Program-made: the position numbers and the translations under genes
Shown here: positions 48,001 to 56,706 of the stretch, piece by piece
Position numbering within the stretch: the first letter of the stretch is position 1
Layout of the letters: every line of letters begins with the position of its first letter
From: an uncultured Pseudomonadales bacterium
GTDB lineage: Bacteria; Pseudomonadota; Gammaproteobacteria; Pseudomonadales; Azotimanducaceae
Reading direction: 5' to 3'
Assembly (NCBI GenBank): GCA_958296405.1
Contig: OY282519.1
Coordinates: 2,588,132 to 2,652,131, forward strand
Length of the DNA stretch: 64,000 bases
The notes under the pieces: generated by a model
What the model was told of the DNA's origin: nothing
Database searches by the model: none
What the model saw: only the letters and a program-made list of their open reading frames with translations

Positions 48001-49053
48001 TTACCGATTCGGCCCGCGCTGCATGGAAACCGGCTGCCAGCGCGTGAGCGGCGTCTTCGGCAACACGGTGGGATTGACGCAGCTCATCGGCCACAAGCCG
48101 CGCAACACCATCGCCACTTCGCGTCCGACGCGACGGCGCGCGGTGGGGCGCATGCGCGAGGTGGCTGACGCCACGTGGGGCGTGACCAAGACATTGTCCA
48201 TCGTCAGCAGCGGGTTGTCCGGGGCAGGGGGTTCCTGTTCCAGCACGTCCAAGCCGGCGGCGCCGACCTTGCCGCTGCCGAGCGCGGCGATGAGCGCCGC
48301 TTCATCGATGATCGGCCCGCGCGCGGTGTTGATGATGACGACGCCATCCTTCATGCGCTCGAACGCCGCGGCATTCAGCAAATGTTCCGTCTCTTGGTTG
48401 TGGGGTGAGTGGACGGATAGGTAGTCCGCGCGCTCCAGCAGCTCGCCGAACGCGACTGGCTCCACGCCGTGTTCGCTGATGGTGAGTTCGGAAACATACG
48501 GATCGTAGGCGGCCACATGCATGCCGAACGCCTTGGCGCGCTTGGCGGTGCAGCGCGCGACGTTGCCGAACGACAGCAGCCCGAGCGTCTGCCCCATCAA
48601 GCGCGGGATGTGATTGAGCAGCGGCCGGCCCTTGCGCCAGCCGCCGCCGCTCGCAAAGGCGTCCATCTGCTTGGCGCGCCGCGCCGCGGCGAGCAGCAGC
48701 ATCAAGGCGTGATCTGCCACTTCTTCGATGAACACGTCTGGCGTGTTCGTCACGACGATGCCGGCGCGGGTGGCCGCATCCACGTCCACCATGTCCACGC
48801 CAACGCTGGACAGGCCGATGACGACGCACTGCTCGAGCTTGGAGATGATGGCGTCGTCCAACTGCACGCCCCAAGACGTGATGATCGCGTCGGCGCCGGC
48901 GGCGCCCTCGGCGAAGGCGCTTGGCGTGGGGCTCGGCACTTCAATGAGGTCTGCAACGGGTGCCAGCGCCTCCAGCTCCAAGGCGTACTTCTCGCTCAAG
49001 GCCGCCACTTGGGCCGCCGGGGGCAACTGCATGGCGACGAGTTTCTTGTTCAT
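48001..49053 (-). CDS. D-2-hydroxyacid dehydrogenase
   Basis: 350 aa. The catalytic triad is present: R245 in NTARG, E274 in LEQEPP, H293 in TPHVA. The NAD fold reads GLLSFGNVAR (158-167), where the second glycine of the usual GLIGFGR pattern is Ser161. Reduces a 2-keto acid or oxidises a D-2-hydroxy acid. It follows the acyl-CoA synthetase on the same strand by 78 nt and probably belongs to the catabolic set. Confidence 0.9.
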   Translation of the reverse strand: MNKKLVAMQLPPAAQVAALSEKYALELEALAPVADLIEVPSPTPSAFAEGAAGADAIITSWGVQLDDAIISKLEQCVVIGLSSVGVDMVDVDAATRAGIVVTNTPDVFIEEVADHALMLLLAAARRAKQMDAFASGGGWRKGRPLLNHIPRLMGQTLGLLSFGNVARCTAKRAKAFGMHVAAYDPYVSELTISEHGVEPVAFGELLERADYLSVHSPHNQETEHLLNAAAFERMKDGVVIINTARGPIIDEAALIAALGSGKVGAAGLDVLEQEPPAPDNPLLTMDNVLVTPHVASATSRMRPTARRRVGREVAMVLRGLWPMSCVNPTVLPKTPLTRWQPVSMQRGPNR

Positions 49054-49131
49054 TTCAATGGTTTCCCTAGTGCCAGTTAACAGTGCGAGTTGGCAACGCC
49101 AAACGAGCTGGCGTAGACGTCCGATCGCGCC

Positions 49132-50832
49132 CTAGCCCCAACTCGCGTCCGCCGCCGCATCGCCGGCGTCGCTCAAACGCCGGATGGCCTCCTCGCGCAA
49201 GCCGCGCTTGAAGATTTTCTCAGAGGCGATGCGCGGCAGGCGATCGCTGGTGAGCCAGACATGCTCTGGCACCTTGAACTTCGCCAGATGGGCGGCCACA
49301 TGCGCCTGCAACTCGGCGGCGGTGGCGGCGGCGTCCGGCTGGCGCATCACCACCGCGGCCACGGTTTCGCCGAGCCGCTCGTGCGGAACGCCGAACACGG
49401 CGCACTCGGCTACTGCGGGATGCCGGTACAGCGCGGCCTCCACCTCTTGGCAGCCGATGTTCTCGCCGCCGCGCAGGATCATGTCCTTGGCGCGATCGGT
49501 GATGTAGACGTAATCGTCGGCATCCATGTGCCCGATGTCGCCGGTATGCACCCAACCGTCGGTCAATGTGGCCGCCGTCGCCTCCGGCTGGTTCCAGTAC
49601 TCCTTGAAGTTCATCACGCCGTGAATCCAGAGTTCGCCGGTGTCCCCGCGTGGCAGCTCGACGCCGCGCTCGTCCACCACCTTCACCTGCGCCAAGGGCT
49701 GCGCGGGGCGGCCGCAACTGCGCGGGCGTTCGCTGAACGCGGCGCCGCCGATCATCGTCGCCAGCCCTTGGGTTTCCGTCATGCCCCAGCCGGTGCCGGC
49801 GGCCCCAGCGCCGATGCGGTCGTCAATGCGCGCGGCGTGTTCCGGCGCCATCGGCGCGCCGCCGCCGCCGGCGGTTCTCAAGCTCGACAGGTCGTACTTG
49901 TCGTAGTTTGGGGACTGCACCAGTTCCCACGCCATGGTCGGCACGCCGTTGAAGGTGGTGATGCGCTCGGCTTCGATGATGGCAAGCGCCTGCTCCGGAT
50001 CCCATCGGTACATGGCGACGAGTTTGCGCCCAAGGCGGAACGACGAGAGCAGCATCACCGTCAACCCGGTGACGTGGAAGAGCGGCACGCTGAGTATTGT
50101 GGCCGGTGGATGCTCGGGTGTCTCTTCGACGAGCTCCGGCATGAGCACCGCCGCCACGGCGAATCCAGATTCCCAGCCCATGAGCGCGTGGACGATGGAG
50201 CGATGCGTGGAGAGCACGCCCTTGGGATGCGCGGTGGAGCCGGAGGTGTAGAGGAGGGTGGCGTTGGCGTCGGGCGGCAGCGGCGCGTCGGGCATGGTGG
50301 CGTCTGCGCCGGCGAGGAAGCTGCCCCAAGCGGCGCAACCATCGTGTTCGCAGCGCACCGTCACGAGTTCGATGCCGAGGCGCCGTGCATGGGGCGCGAT
50401 GCGGTCGCAACGCTCGGCATCGACGAACAGCAGCTTCAACCCGCTATCCTCCACGCCGTACACCATCTCTTCGGTGCTCCACCATGCGTTCATGGCCACC
50501 GCCACGGCGCCCATGGCGGTGATGCCCATGAAGGCAAACGCCCATTCGGGATAGTTGCGCAGGGCGATGCCGACGCGATCGCCCGGTTGAATGCCGCGCG
50601 CCGCCAGCGCATTGGCGCAGGCCGCGGCGGTGTCCCAAGCCGTTTGGAAGCTCGCGCGTTCGTCCTCGTAAACGTAGAAGTCTGCGTCGCCGTGGGCGGC
50701 GCCTTGGCGGTACAGCTCGCGCAGGTTGTCCGGCGCTTGGACGAACACGGTGAAATCGTTGCCGCCGATGCGCGCGGTGGCGGTCTCAAAGGGCTGGCCC
50801 GGCTGCGTGATGGCGCGCACCGCGGCTTCCAT
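49132..50832 (-). CDS. AMP-dependent acyl-CoA synthetase
   Basis: 566-aa adenylate-forming enzyme that activates a carboxylic acid to its CoA ester. Phosphate loop LLYTSGSTAHPKGV (usual last Gly before x-P is Ala or His here), TGWGMTETQG, the hinge GDIGHMDADDYVYITDRAKD and the acylating lysine in ASEKIFKRG. ATG 50832 starts where family members begin (MEAAVRAITQPGQPF); GTG 50901 would add 23 residues. It is divergent from the aldolase operon. Confidence 0.92.
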   Translation of the reverse strand: MEAAVRAITQPGQPFETATARIGGNDFTVFVQAPDNLRELYRQGAAHGDADFYVYEDERASFQTAWDTAAACANALAARGIQPGDRVGIALRNYPEWAFAFMGITAMGAVAVAMNAWWSTEEMVYGVEDSGLKLLFVDAERCDRIAPHARRLGIELVTVRCEHDGCAAWGSFLAGADATMPDAPLPPDANATLLYTSGSTAHPKGVLSTHRSIVHALMGWESGFAVAAVLMPELVEETPEHPPATILSVPLFHVTGLTVMLLSSFRLGRKLVAMYRWDPEQALAIIEAERITTFNGVPTMAWELVQSPNYDKYDLSSLRTAGGGGAPMAPEHAARIDDRIGAGAAGTGWGMTETQGLATMIGGAAFSERPRSCGRPAQPLAQVKVVDERGVELPRGDTGELWIHGVMNFKEYWNQPEATAATLTDGWVHTGDIGHMDADDYVYITDRAKDMILRGGENIGCQEVEAALYRHPAVAECAVFGVPHERLGETVAAVVMRQPDAAATAAELQAHVAAHLAKFKVPEHVWLTSDRLPRIASEKIFKRGLREEAIRRLSDAGDAAADASWG

Positions 50833-51113
50833 TGCGGCTTTGTCCACAGTCTCCTCGGCGAACGGCGTCTTAGGCAGGTTTGTGCATTTTGCTCGGCGCA
50901 CGTTGATGGCGTGTGCGCCACCCGGCCAATGTTACACAAGGCTAGCGGTGCCCGTCGCCGCTGTGTTCGTCGTCGTCGGCCGGCGCCTTAGCCGCCACGC
51001 GGGGGCGGACGGCCAATCGCCGCTTGCCGGTGCTACTATCGTTGGCAGGGGGCGGCGCGGGGGCGCCAAGCACAGCGGCAAAGCGCTAAGCGGAGCAGCA
51101 AAGGAGAGGATTC

Positions 51114-51902
51114 ATGCGAGAGAACAGCGCGTTGAAGGCGTGGCGCGGCGGTGGGCAAACCATCGGCGGTTGGCTTTCCATCGGCAATGCGTACACCGCA
51201 GAGGTGATGTCCGGCATGGGGTTCGATTGGCTCTGCGTGGATTTGCAGCACGGCATGTTGAGCTATGACGACCTCACCTACATGCTGCCGGCCATTTCCA
51301 CGCGCGACACCATCCCCTTCGTCCGCGTGCCGTGGAACGAACCCTACGAGATCATGAAGGCATTGGACGCCGGCGCCTACGGCGTGATCGTGCCCATGGT
51401 CAACAACGCCGAAGAGGCCGCGCAAGCGGTGGCGGCATGCCGCTATCCTCCCGATGGCAGCCGCTCGTTCGGCCCCATTCGGGCAGCCATGTACGGCGGG
51501 CGCGGCTACGCCGGCGAAGCCAACGGTCAAATCGCCTGCATCGCGATGGTGGAGACGGCGGAGGGCATCGAGCAACTCGACGCCATCGCCTCCACGCCGG
51601 GGCTCGATGCCATCTACATCGGCCCTTCGGACTTGGGGTACGCCTTGGGGCTCGGCCCTGCGGCGTTCGATGACCCGCTGCATATCGAGACGGTGCGGCG
51701 CATTTTTGCCGCATGCCGCGCCAACGGCGTCGCCGCCGGCATTCACGCCGGCAGCTTGGCCTTCACGCGCAAGTGCCTCGAACAGGGCTTCAATCTTGTC
51801 ACCTTGGGTTCGGATGGCGGCTTCATGGCGCAGGCGGCGCGCAAAGACTTGGCGGACGCGCGCGAGACGGCGGTGGCAGAGCGGGAGAACACCGGCTACT
51901 GA
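51114..51902 (+). CDS. HpcH/HpaI-family aldolase
   Basis: 262-aa metal-dependent class II aldolase/citrate-lyase-like barrel. Segments: DWLCVDLQHGMLSYDD, PYEIMKALDAGAYGVIVPMVN, METAEGIEQLDAI-like VETAEGIEQL, and YIGPSDLGYALG. These enzymes cleave 2-keto-3-deoxy sugar acids or 4-hydroxy-2-oxo acids to pyruvate and an aldehyde. AAGGAGAGG lies 5-13 bases before ATG 51114. First gene of the plus-strand cluster. Confidence 0.93.
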   Translation: MRENSALKAWRGGGQTIGGWLSIGNAYTAEVMSGMGFDWLCVDLQHGMLSYDDLTYMLPAISTRDTIPFVRVPWNEPYEIMKALDAGAYGVIVPMVNNAEEAAQAVAACRYPPDGSRSFGPIRAAMYGGRGYAGEANGQIACIAMVETAEGIEQLDAIASTPGLDAIYIGPSDLGYALGLGPAAFDDPLHIETVRRIFAACRANGVAAGIHAGSLAFTRKCLEQGFNLVTLGSDGGFMAQAARKDLADARETAVAERENTGY

Positions 51903-51978
51903 TTCGGCCGGTGGCGCATGGGCGCAGGTAAAGCCGCATGAACGGCAGCTGAGCAAGGGCAACAACGGAGCAGCGCAG

Positions 51979-52755
51979 ATGGCTGAGAACACTTACGAGC
52001 AGATCCTGTTTGACGTGCAGGGCAGGGTGGCGGTGCTGACGCTGAACCGCCCGAACCGACTGAACGCTTGGACGGCGGTGATGAACGCGGAACTCATCCA
52101 CGCCATCGAGCGCTGCAACGCAGACGCGGGGATCGGCGCCATCGTCGTCACCGGCGCTGGGCGCGGGTTCTGCGCCGGGGCGGACATCCGCGACAGCTTC
52201 AAGGCGCGGATGGAGGGTGAGGAACGGTCTCCCATCCGGGATTGGATCGGCCTCGTGCGGGAGTCGAAACCGTTGATTGCCGCCGTCAACGGCGCCAGCG
52301 TGGGCATCGGCGCCACCATGATTCTGCCGATGGACCTGATCATCGCCTCGGAGGCCGCGAAGTTCGCGATGGCCTTCGTGAAGATGGGGTTGACGCCGGA
52401 ACTGGCGAGCTCGCACTTCCTGGTGCAGCGCATCGGCTTTGGCCGCGCCAGCGAAATGTGCCTCTCCGGGCGGCTCTACACCGGCGCCGAGGCGCATCGC
52501 TTGGGCTTGGTGGATCGGCTCACGGCGCCAGAAGCACTGATGGACACGGCCATTGAGCTCGCTGCGGACATCGCGGCGAACCCAGCGCCGCAACTGCGCT
52601 GGATCAAAGCGCTGTTGACGGAAAACGGCTCTGAGACCGACATCGCCACCGTGCAGCGGCGCGAGGGCGAAGCGTTGCAACGCGCCTATGTGAGCGCGGA
52701 GCACAAAGAGGCGGTGGACGCCTTTCTGGCGAAGCGCCCGCCCAACTTCGCTTGA
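51979..52755 (+). CDS. Crotonase-family enoyl-CoA hydratase/isomerase
   Basis: 258 aa. Oxyanion segments GRGFCAGADIRD and VNGASVGIGATM. FVKMGLTPELASSHFLVQRIGF resembles the delta3,delta2-enoyl-CoA isomerase branch, where Glu in PEL would be the base, so isomerase is as likely as hydratase. Works on CoA esters, consistent with the acyl-CoA synthetase nearby. Confidence 0.9.
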   Translation: MAENTYEQILFDVQGRVAVLTLNRPNRLNAWTAVMNAELIHAIERCNADAGIGAIVVTGAGRGFCAGADIRDSFKARMEGEERSPIRDWIGLVRESKPLIAAVNGASVGIGATMILPMDLIIASEAAKFAMAFVKMGLTPELASSHFLVQRIGFGRASEMCLSGRLYTGAEAHRLGLVDRLTAPEALMDTAIELAADIAANPAPQLRWIKALLTENGSETDIATVQRREGEALQRAYVSAEHKEAVDAFLAKRPPNFA

Positions 52756-52795
52756 GCCATCCGCGCCGCCCACTACACCCGCAGGGGGAAACGCG

Positions 52796-53779
52796 ATGAT
52801 CTGGTTTGGAGCGCTCGGCGCTGCCGGCATTACTCCGCGCGCCTTGGTGGTGCCCTGTTGGGATGAGCCACGCGCAGCCATCCGCTGCGTGGCCGCGCGC
52901 GACCGGCGGCGCGCCGAAGGCTTCGCGCAGTGGTTCCGCATCCCGGTGGTGCATGACGGCTACGCCGATGTGGTGGCGGATGCGTCCATCAGCGCGGTGT
53001 ACAACGCGCTGCCCATCAGCGGGCACCATGAGTGGACGCTCGAGGCGCTCGCGGCCGGCAAGCATGTGCTGTGCGAGAAGTCCTTGGCATGCAACGCCCG
53101 CGAAGCCGAAGCGATGGCGCAAGCCGCCAAGGATGCCGGCTTGGTGCTGATGGAAGCGTTCCACTATCGCTACCACCCGGTGTTCATCCGCGCCAAGGAA
53201 ATCGTGGACGCCGGCGTGTTGGGGCGCATCCGCGAGGTGCAGGCCACCTTCAACGCGCCGGTGACCGATCCGAACGACATCCGCAATCAGTACGCCACCG
53301 GCGGCGGCGCGACGATGGACCTTGGCTGCTATCCCATCTCTTGGGTGCGGCACATCACCGGCGAGGAACCGGAAGAGGTGACTGCGCGCGCCGAGGAGGG
53401 AGCGCCCAACGTGGATGTGATGCTGGAAGCGACGATGCGCTTTCCGAGCGGCGCGCAGGCGACCACTGCGTCGGACATGCGCGCCGGCGTCAAGTTCCGC
53501 ACGGACATGGTGGTGACGGGCGAAAAGGGCGTCATGAAGGTGGACAGCCCGCTGGTGCCGCAGATCGGCCACCAGATCAGCGTGGTCGTGGATGGCGAGA
53601 CCAGCGTGGAGCGCTTGGATCGGCGCGCCAGCTATGCCTACCAACTCGATGCGTTCTTGGATGCGGTGGAGCACGGCAAGCCCTTGTTCACCGACGCCGA
53701 GGATGGCGTGAAGCAGATGCGCGTGATCGACCGCTGCTACGAAGCGGCGGGCCTGCCCGTGCGGGGGCTTCCGCTCTAG
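52796..53779 (+). CDS. Gfo/Idh/MocA-family oxidoreductase
   Basis: 327 aa. NAD fold starting GALGAAGI, the catalytic/loop motif CEKSLACNA (EKP in most members) and the C-terminal mixed-sheet domain (VQATFNAPVTDP, MDLGCYPISWVRHITGE). The family oxidises or reduces sugars, inositols and opine-like compounds. It is 40 nt after the crotonase; GGGGGAAA precedes the start at 52796. Confidence 0.92.
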   Translation: MIWFGALGAAGITPRALVVPCWDEPRAAIRCVAARDRRRAEGFAQWFRIPVVHDGYADVVADASISAVYNALPISGHHEWTLEALAAGKHVLCEKSLACNAREAEAMAQAAKDAGLVLMEAFHYRYHPVFIRAKEIVDAGVLGRIREVQATFNAPVTDPNDIRNQYATGGGATMDLGCYPISWVRHITGEEPEEVTARAEEGAPNVDVMLEATMRFPSGAQATTASDMRAGVKFRTDMVVTGEKGVMKVDSPLVPQIGHQISVVVDGETSVERLDRRASYAYQLDAFLDAVEHGKPLFTDAEDGVKQMRVIDRCYEAAGLPVRGLPL

Positions 53780-53803
53780 CCCACCGGCGGCTTGGGCGGG
53801 CGT

Positions 53804-53809
53804 TATCAT
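53804..53809 (+). promoter_or_regulatory. Candidate internal -10 box
   Basis: TATCAT (5 of 6 to TATAAT) lies 30 bp before the PhyH start. No strong -35, so an internal promoter is only possible. Confidence 0.3.
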
Positions 53810-53838
53810 GTCTGCGCCAATGGTTTGGGAGATTTGCG

Positions 53839-54768
53839 ATGCAACTTGGCAAGTTCGCTTCCACTGAAGCCTTCAACCCCACCTACAACCGCATCCAAGA
53901 GCTTGGCTTGCAGCAGCATGTGGTGGAACTGGATTCCTACGGCTTCACGGTGATTCCGCCGCGCAAGGTGGCGCCGCCGGCGTTCCTTGAGCGCATGCGC
54001 GGCACGGTGCTGCGCCTTTGCGAGGAGCGCACGGGCATCGAGTTCGATGTGGCGAAGAATGGCGGCTTCGGCAGCTATCAGGCGCAGCCGCAGCGGGACG
54101 GGCAGTTCTTGCTGTTTTATCTCTTGATGGCGGATCGCATCTTCGAGGAGTGGGTGTTGAATCCCACCCTGTACACCATGATCGACTACCTGATGCGCGG
54201 CCAGCAGCAGCTCTCCAGCCTCACTTCCTTCGTGAAGTGGCGGGCAGATCGGGATGGCCTGGGCTTACATTCGGATTCGCCGCCGGATCGGGACGACCAC
54301 TTGCCGGCGTGCTCGGATGTCGCCAACGCGGCGTACTGCCTGACGGACTACACGTTGGCCAACGGCGCCATCTGCATGGTGCCCGGCAGCCACCTGCATT
54401 GCCGCCCACCGAGCCCCGGTGAAGGCGAGGCCGACGCCGTGCCGGTGGAAGGCGAAGCCGGCTCGCTCATCGTTTGGCACGGCAACACTTGGCACGGCGC
54501 TTTTGCGAAGCAAACCGACGGATTGCGCCTGAACGTCACCAGCTACCACTGCCATCGGCGCCTCAAGACGCAGGAGAACTATCAATGGCGGGTGACGCAA
54601 GCCATGCTGGATCGCAACCCCCCGGAGTTCGCGCGCCTCGTTGCCGCGGACGACACCATGGGCTGGGGCGCGGAGGGCCCGGACTATTCGCGCACCATGA
54701 AGTACGCAAGCCCCGCAGACAAGAAGCGCTTCGGCGCGCGCATGGGGTCTCGACGCGCCGCGGCCTGA
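53839..54768 (+). CDS. Phytanoyl-CoA dioxygenase (PhyH)-family Fe(II)/2-oxoglutarate oxygenase
   Basis: 309 aa. The iron-binding HxD is LGLHSDSPP and the distal His lies in LIVWHGNTWHGAF, followed by Arg (GLRLNV) for 2-oxoglutarate. It would hydroxylate an imported small molecule. ATG 53839 has GGGAG 14 bases upstream. It uses 2-oxoglutarate, so it draws on the same pool as sucA. Confidence 0.9.
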   Translation: MQLGKFASTEAFNPTYNRIQELGLQQHVVELDSYGFTVIPPRKVAPPAFLERMRGTVLRLCEERTGIEFDVAKNGGFGSYQAQPQRDGQFLLFYLLMADRIFEEWVLNPTLYTMIDYLMRGQQQLSSLTSFVKWRADRDGLGLHSDSPPDRDDHLPACSDVANAAYCLTDYTLANGAICMVPGSHLHCRPPSPGEGEADAVPVEGEAGSLIVWHGNTWHGAFAKQTDGLRLNVTSYHCHRRLKTQENYQWRVTQAMLDRNPPEFARLVAADDTMGWGAEGPDYSRTMKYASPADKKRFGARMGSRRAAA

Positions 54769-54812
54769 CGGCCTGCGGCGCTTTCTGACCTCGCCGGCGC
54801 ACGACCCCGCCA

Positions 54813-55763
54813 ATGCAGGCGTACATCGTTCGCCGGCTGCTCGCGCTGGCGCCGACGCTGTTCTTCGCGAGCCTCATCGTCTTCATCTCGATGCGCCTGA
54901 TCCCAGGCGATGTCATCGACCTGATGCTGGCGCAGAACGACATCGCGACTGGCCAGGATCGGGCGAAGATCGAGGCGGCGTTGGGGCTGGATCAGCCGGT
55001 CTATCTGCAGTACTTCCGCTGGATCGGCGGCGTCCTGCAGGGAGACTTGGGCGTCTCCCTGTGGCGCAACGTGCCGGTGGCCGACCAGCTTTGGGCCACC
55101 TTGCCCATCACCTTCGAGCTGGGGTTCTTGGCGCTCATCGTGGCGCTCACCGTGGCGCTGCCCATCGGCGTCTACTCGGCCATGCGCCAAGACACCGCTG
55201 GCGACTATGTGGCGCGCTCCTTCTCCCTCCTGATGCTGGCGGTGCCCGGCTTCTGGCTCGGCACGCTGGTGATGGTGTTTCCGTCGGTTTGGTGGCGTTG
55301 GGCGCCTGAGCTCGAATACACGCCGTTCTTTGAAGATCCGTTGAAGAACTTGGCGCACATGATCGTGCCCGCCATCCTGCTGGGCTTGTCGATGTCCGCC
55401 GTGACGATGCGCATGACGCGCACCATGATGCTGGAAGTGCTGCGGCAGGATTACATCCGCACGGCGCGGGCCAAGGGCGTGGGCGAGGCGCTGCTCGTCG
55501 CCCGCCATGCGCTGCGCAACGGCTTGATTCCGGTGGTGACGCTGATCGGTCTGCAAGCGCCGCTGTTGATCGGCGGCGCGGTGATCTTCGAGCAGATCTT
55601 TGTGGTGCCGGGCATGGGGCTGTTGCTGCTGGAAGCCGTGTTTCAGCGCGACTACCCGGTGGTGTCCGGCGTGTTCTTGGTGGTCGGCGTGGGCGTGCTG
55701 CTCATCAACTTGGCCGTGGACGTGAGCTACGGCTGGTTGGACCCGAAGGTGCGGCACCAGTGA
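54813..55763 (+). CDS. ABC importer permease, DppB/OppB type
   Basis: 316 aa, six helices. The N-terminal helix QAYIVRRLLALAPTLFFASLIVF (part) and SMRLIPGDV are family-typical. The EAA loop is VLRQDYIRTARAKGVGE. Forms the membrane channel with the next gene, with which it overlaps in GTGA. Confidence 0.95.
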   Translation: MQAYIVRRLLALAPTLFFASLIVFISMRLIPGDVIDLMLAQNDIATGQDRAKIEAALGLDQPVYLQYFRWIGGVLQGDLGVSLWRNVPVADQLWATLPITFELGFLALIVALTVALPIGVYSAMRQDTAGDYVARSFSLLMLAVPGFWLGTLVMVFPSVWWRWAPELEYTPFFEDPLKNLAHMIVPAILLGLSMSAVTMRMTRTMMLEVLRQDYIRTARAKGVGEALLVARHALRNGLIPVVTLIGLQAPLLIGGAVIFEQIFVVPGMGLLLLEAVFQRDYPVVSGVFLVVGVGVLLINLAVDVSYGWLDPKVRHQ

Positions 55764-56665
55764 GCGAAGCCATCGCCGCCGCGGACATGGCGCCGCCGGC
55801 TGCCGGCTTCGGCGAAGCCATGCGGCGCAGCCTCGTCGGCCGTCTGGTGCGCGAGAAGCCGCTTGCTGCCGTCGGCGGCGCCGTGTTCCTGCTGTTCTTG
55901 TTCTGCGGTGTGTTCGCGGACGTCCTGGCGCCCTACGGCGTGAACGAAACCAACCTCGCGCAGCGGCTCGAAGCGCCGTCTTGGTCGCATCCCTTTGGCA
56001 CCGATCACTTGGGCCGGGACGTGCTCTCGCGCATCCTCATGGGCGGCCAGTTGTCCATGGTGGTGAGCTTCTTGGCGGCGGGCCTCGCCACCGTGGTGTC
56101 GTTGGCCATCGGCGTCGTCTCCGGCTACTTCGGCGGCAAGACGGACATGGTGATGCAACGCGGCGTGGATGCTTGGATGACCTTTCCGGACCTCGTGCTC
56201 CTCATCGTCATCATCTCCGTCGTCGGGCCGGGCATCCCGCAGATCGTGCTGGTGCTGGGACTGCTCTACGGCATCGCCGGCTCGCGCATCGTGCGCGGCG
56301 CGGTGGTGTCAGTGAAGGAGAACATGTACACCCATGCGGCGCAGTCCATCGGCGCGCCGACTTGGCACATCCTGCGCCGACACATCGTGCCGAACGTGAT
56401 GCCGGTGGTGATCGTGCTGTTCACGACGCGCATCGGGGCGGTGATCCTCACCGAGGCGGGGCTCTCGTTCCTCGGTCTCGGCGTGCCGCCGCCAGCGCCC
56501 ACTTGGGGCAGCATGTTGAGCGGCACGGGACGCACCTACATGTATCTCGGCCCTTGGCTCGCCTTGGCGCCGGGGCTCAGCCTCACCATCGTCGTGTATG
56601 CCATCAACGTGTACGGCGACGGGCTTCGAGACCTTTTGGACCCGCGCATGCGCGGCACGCAGTGA
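55760..56665 (+). CDS. ABC importer permease, DppC/OppC type
   Basis: 301 aa. GTG 55760 overlaps the previous stop. The N-terminal LVREKPLAAVGGAVFLLF helix is typical, followed by FGTDHLGRDVLSRIL, and the EAA-like region SVKENMYTHAAQSIGAP precedes the terminal helices. It has six helices. Confidence 0.95.
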   Translation: MSEAIAAADMAPPAAGFGEAMRRSLVGRLVREKPLAAVGGAVFLLFLFCGVFADVLAPYGVNETNLAQRLEAPSWSHPFGTDHLGRDVLSRILMGGQLSMVVSFLAAGLATVVSLAIGVVSGYFGGKTDMVMQRGVDAWMTFPDLVLLIVIISVVGPGIPQIVLVLGLLYGIAGSRIVRGAVVSVKENMYTHAAQSIGAPTWHILRRHIVPNVMPVVIVLFTTRIGAVILTEAGLSFLGLGVPPPAPTWGSMLSGTGRTYMYLGPWLALAPGLSLTIVVYAINVYGDGLRDLLDPRMRGTQ

Positions 56666-56706
56666 TCGGCAGGCTTGCTAAGGTGGTGGCGAGGGCAGTG
56701 AACGTG

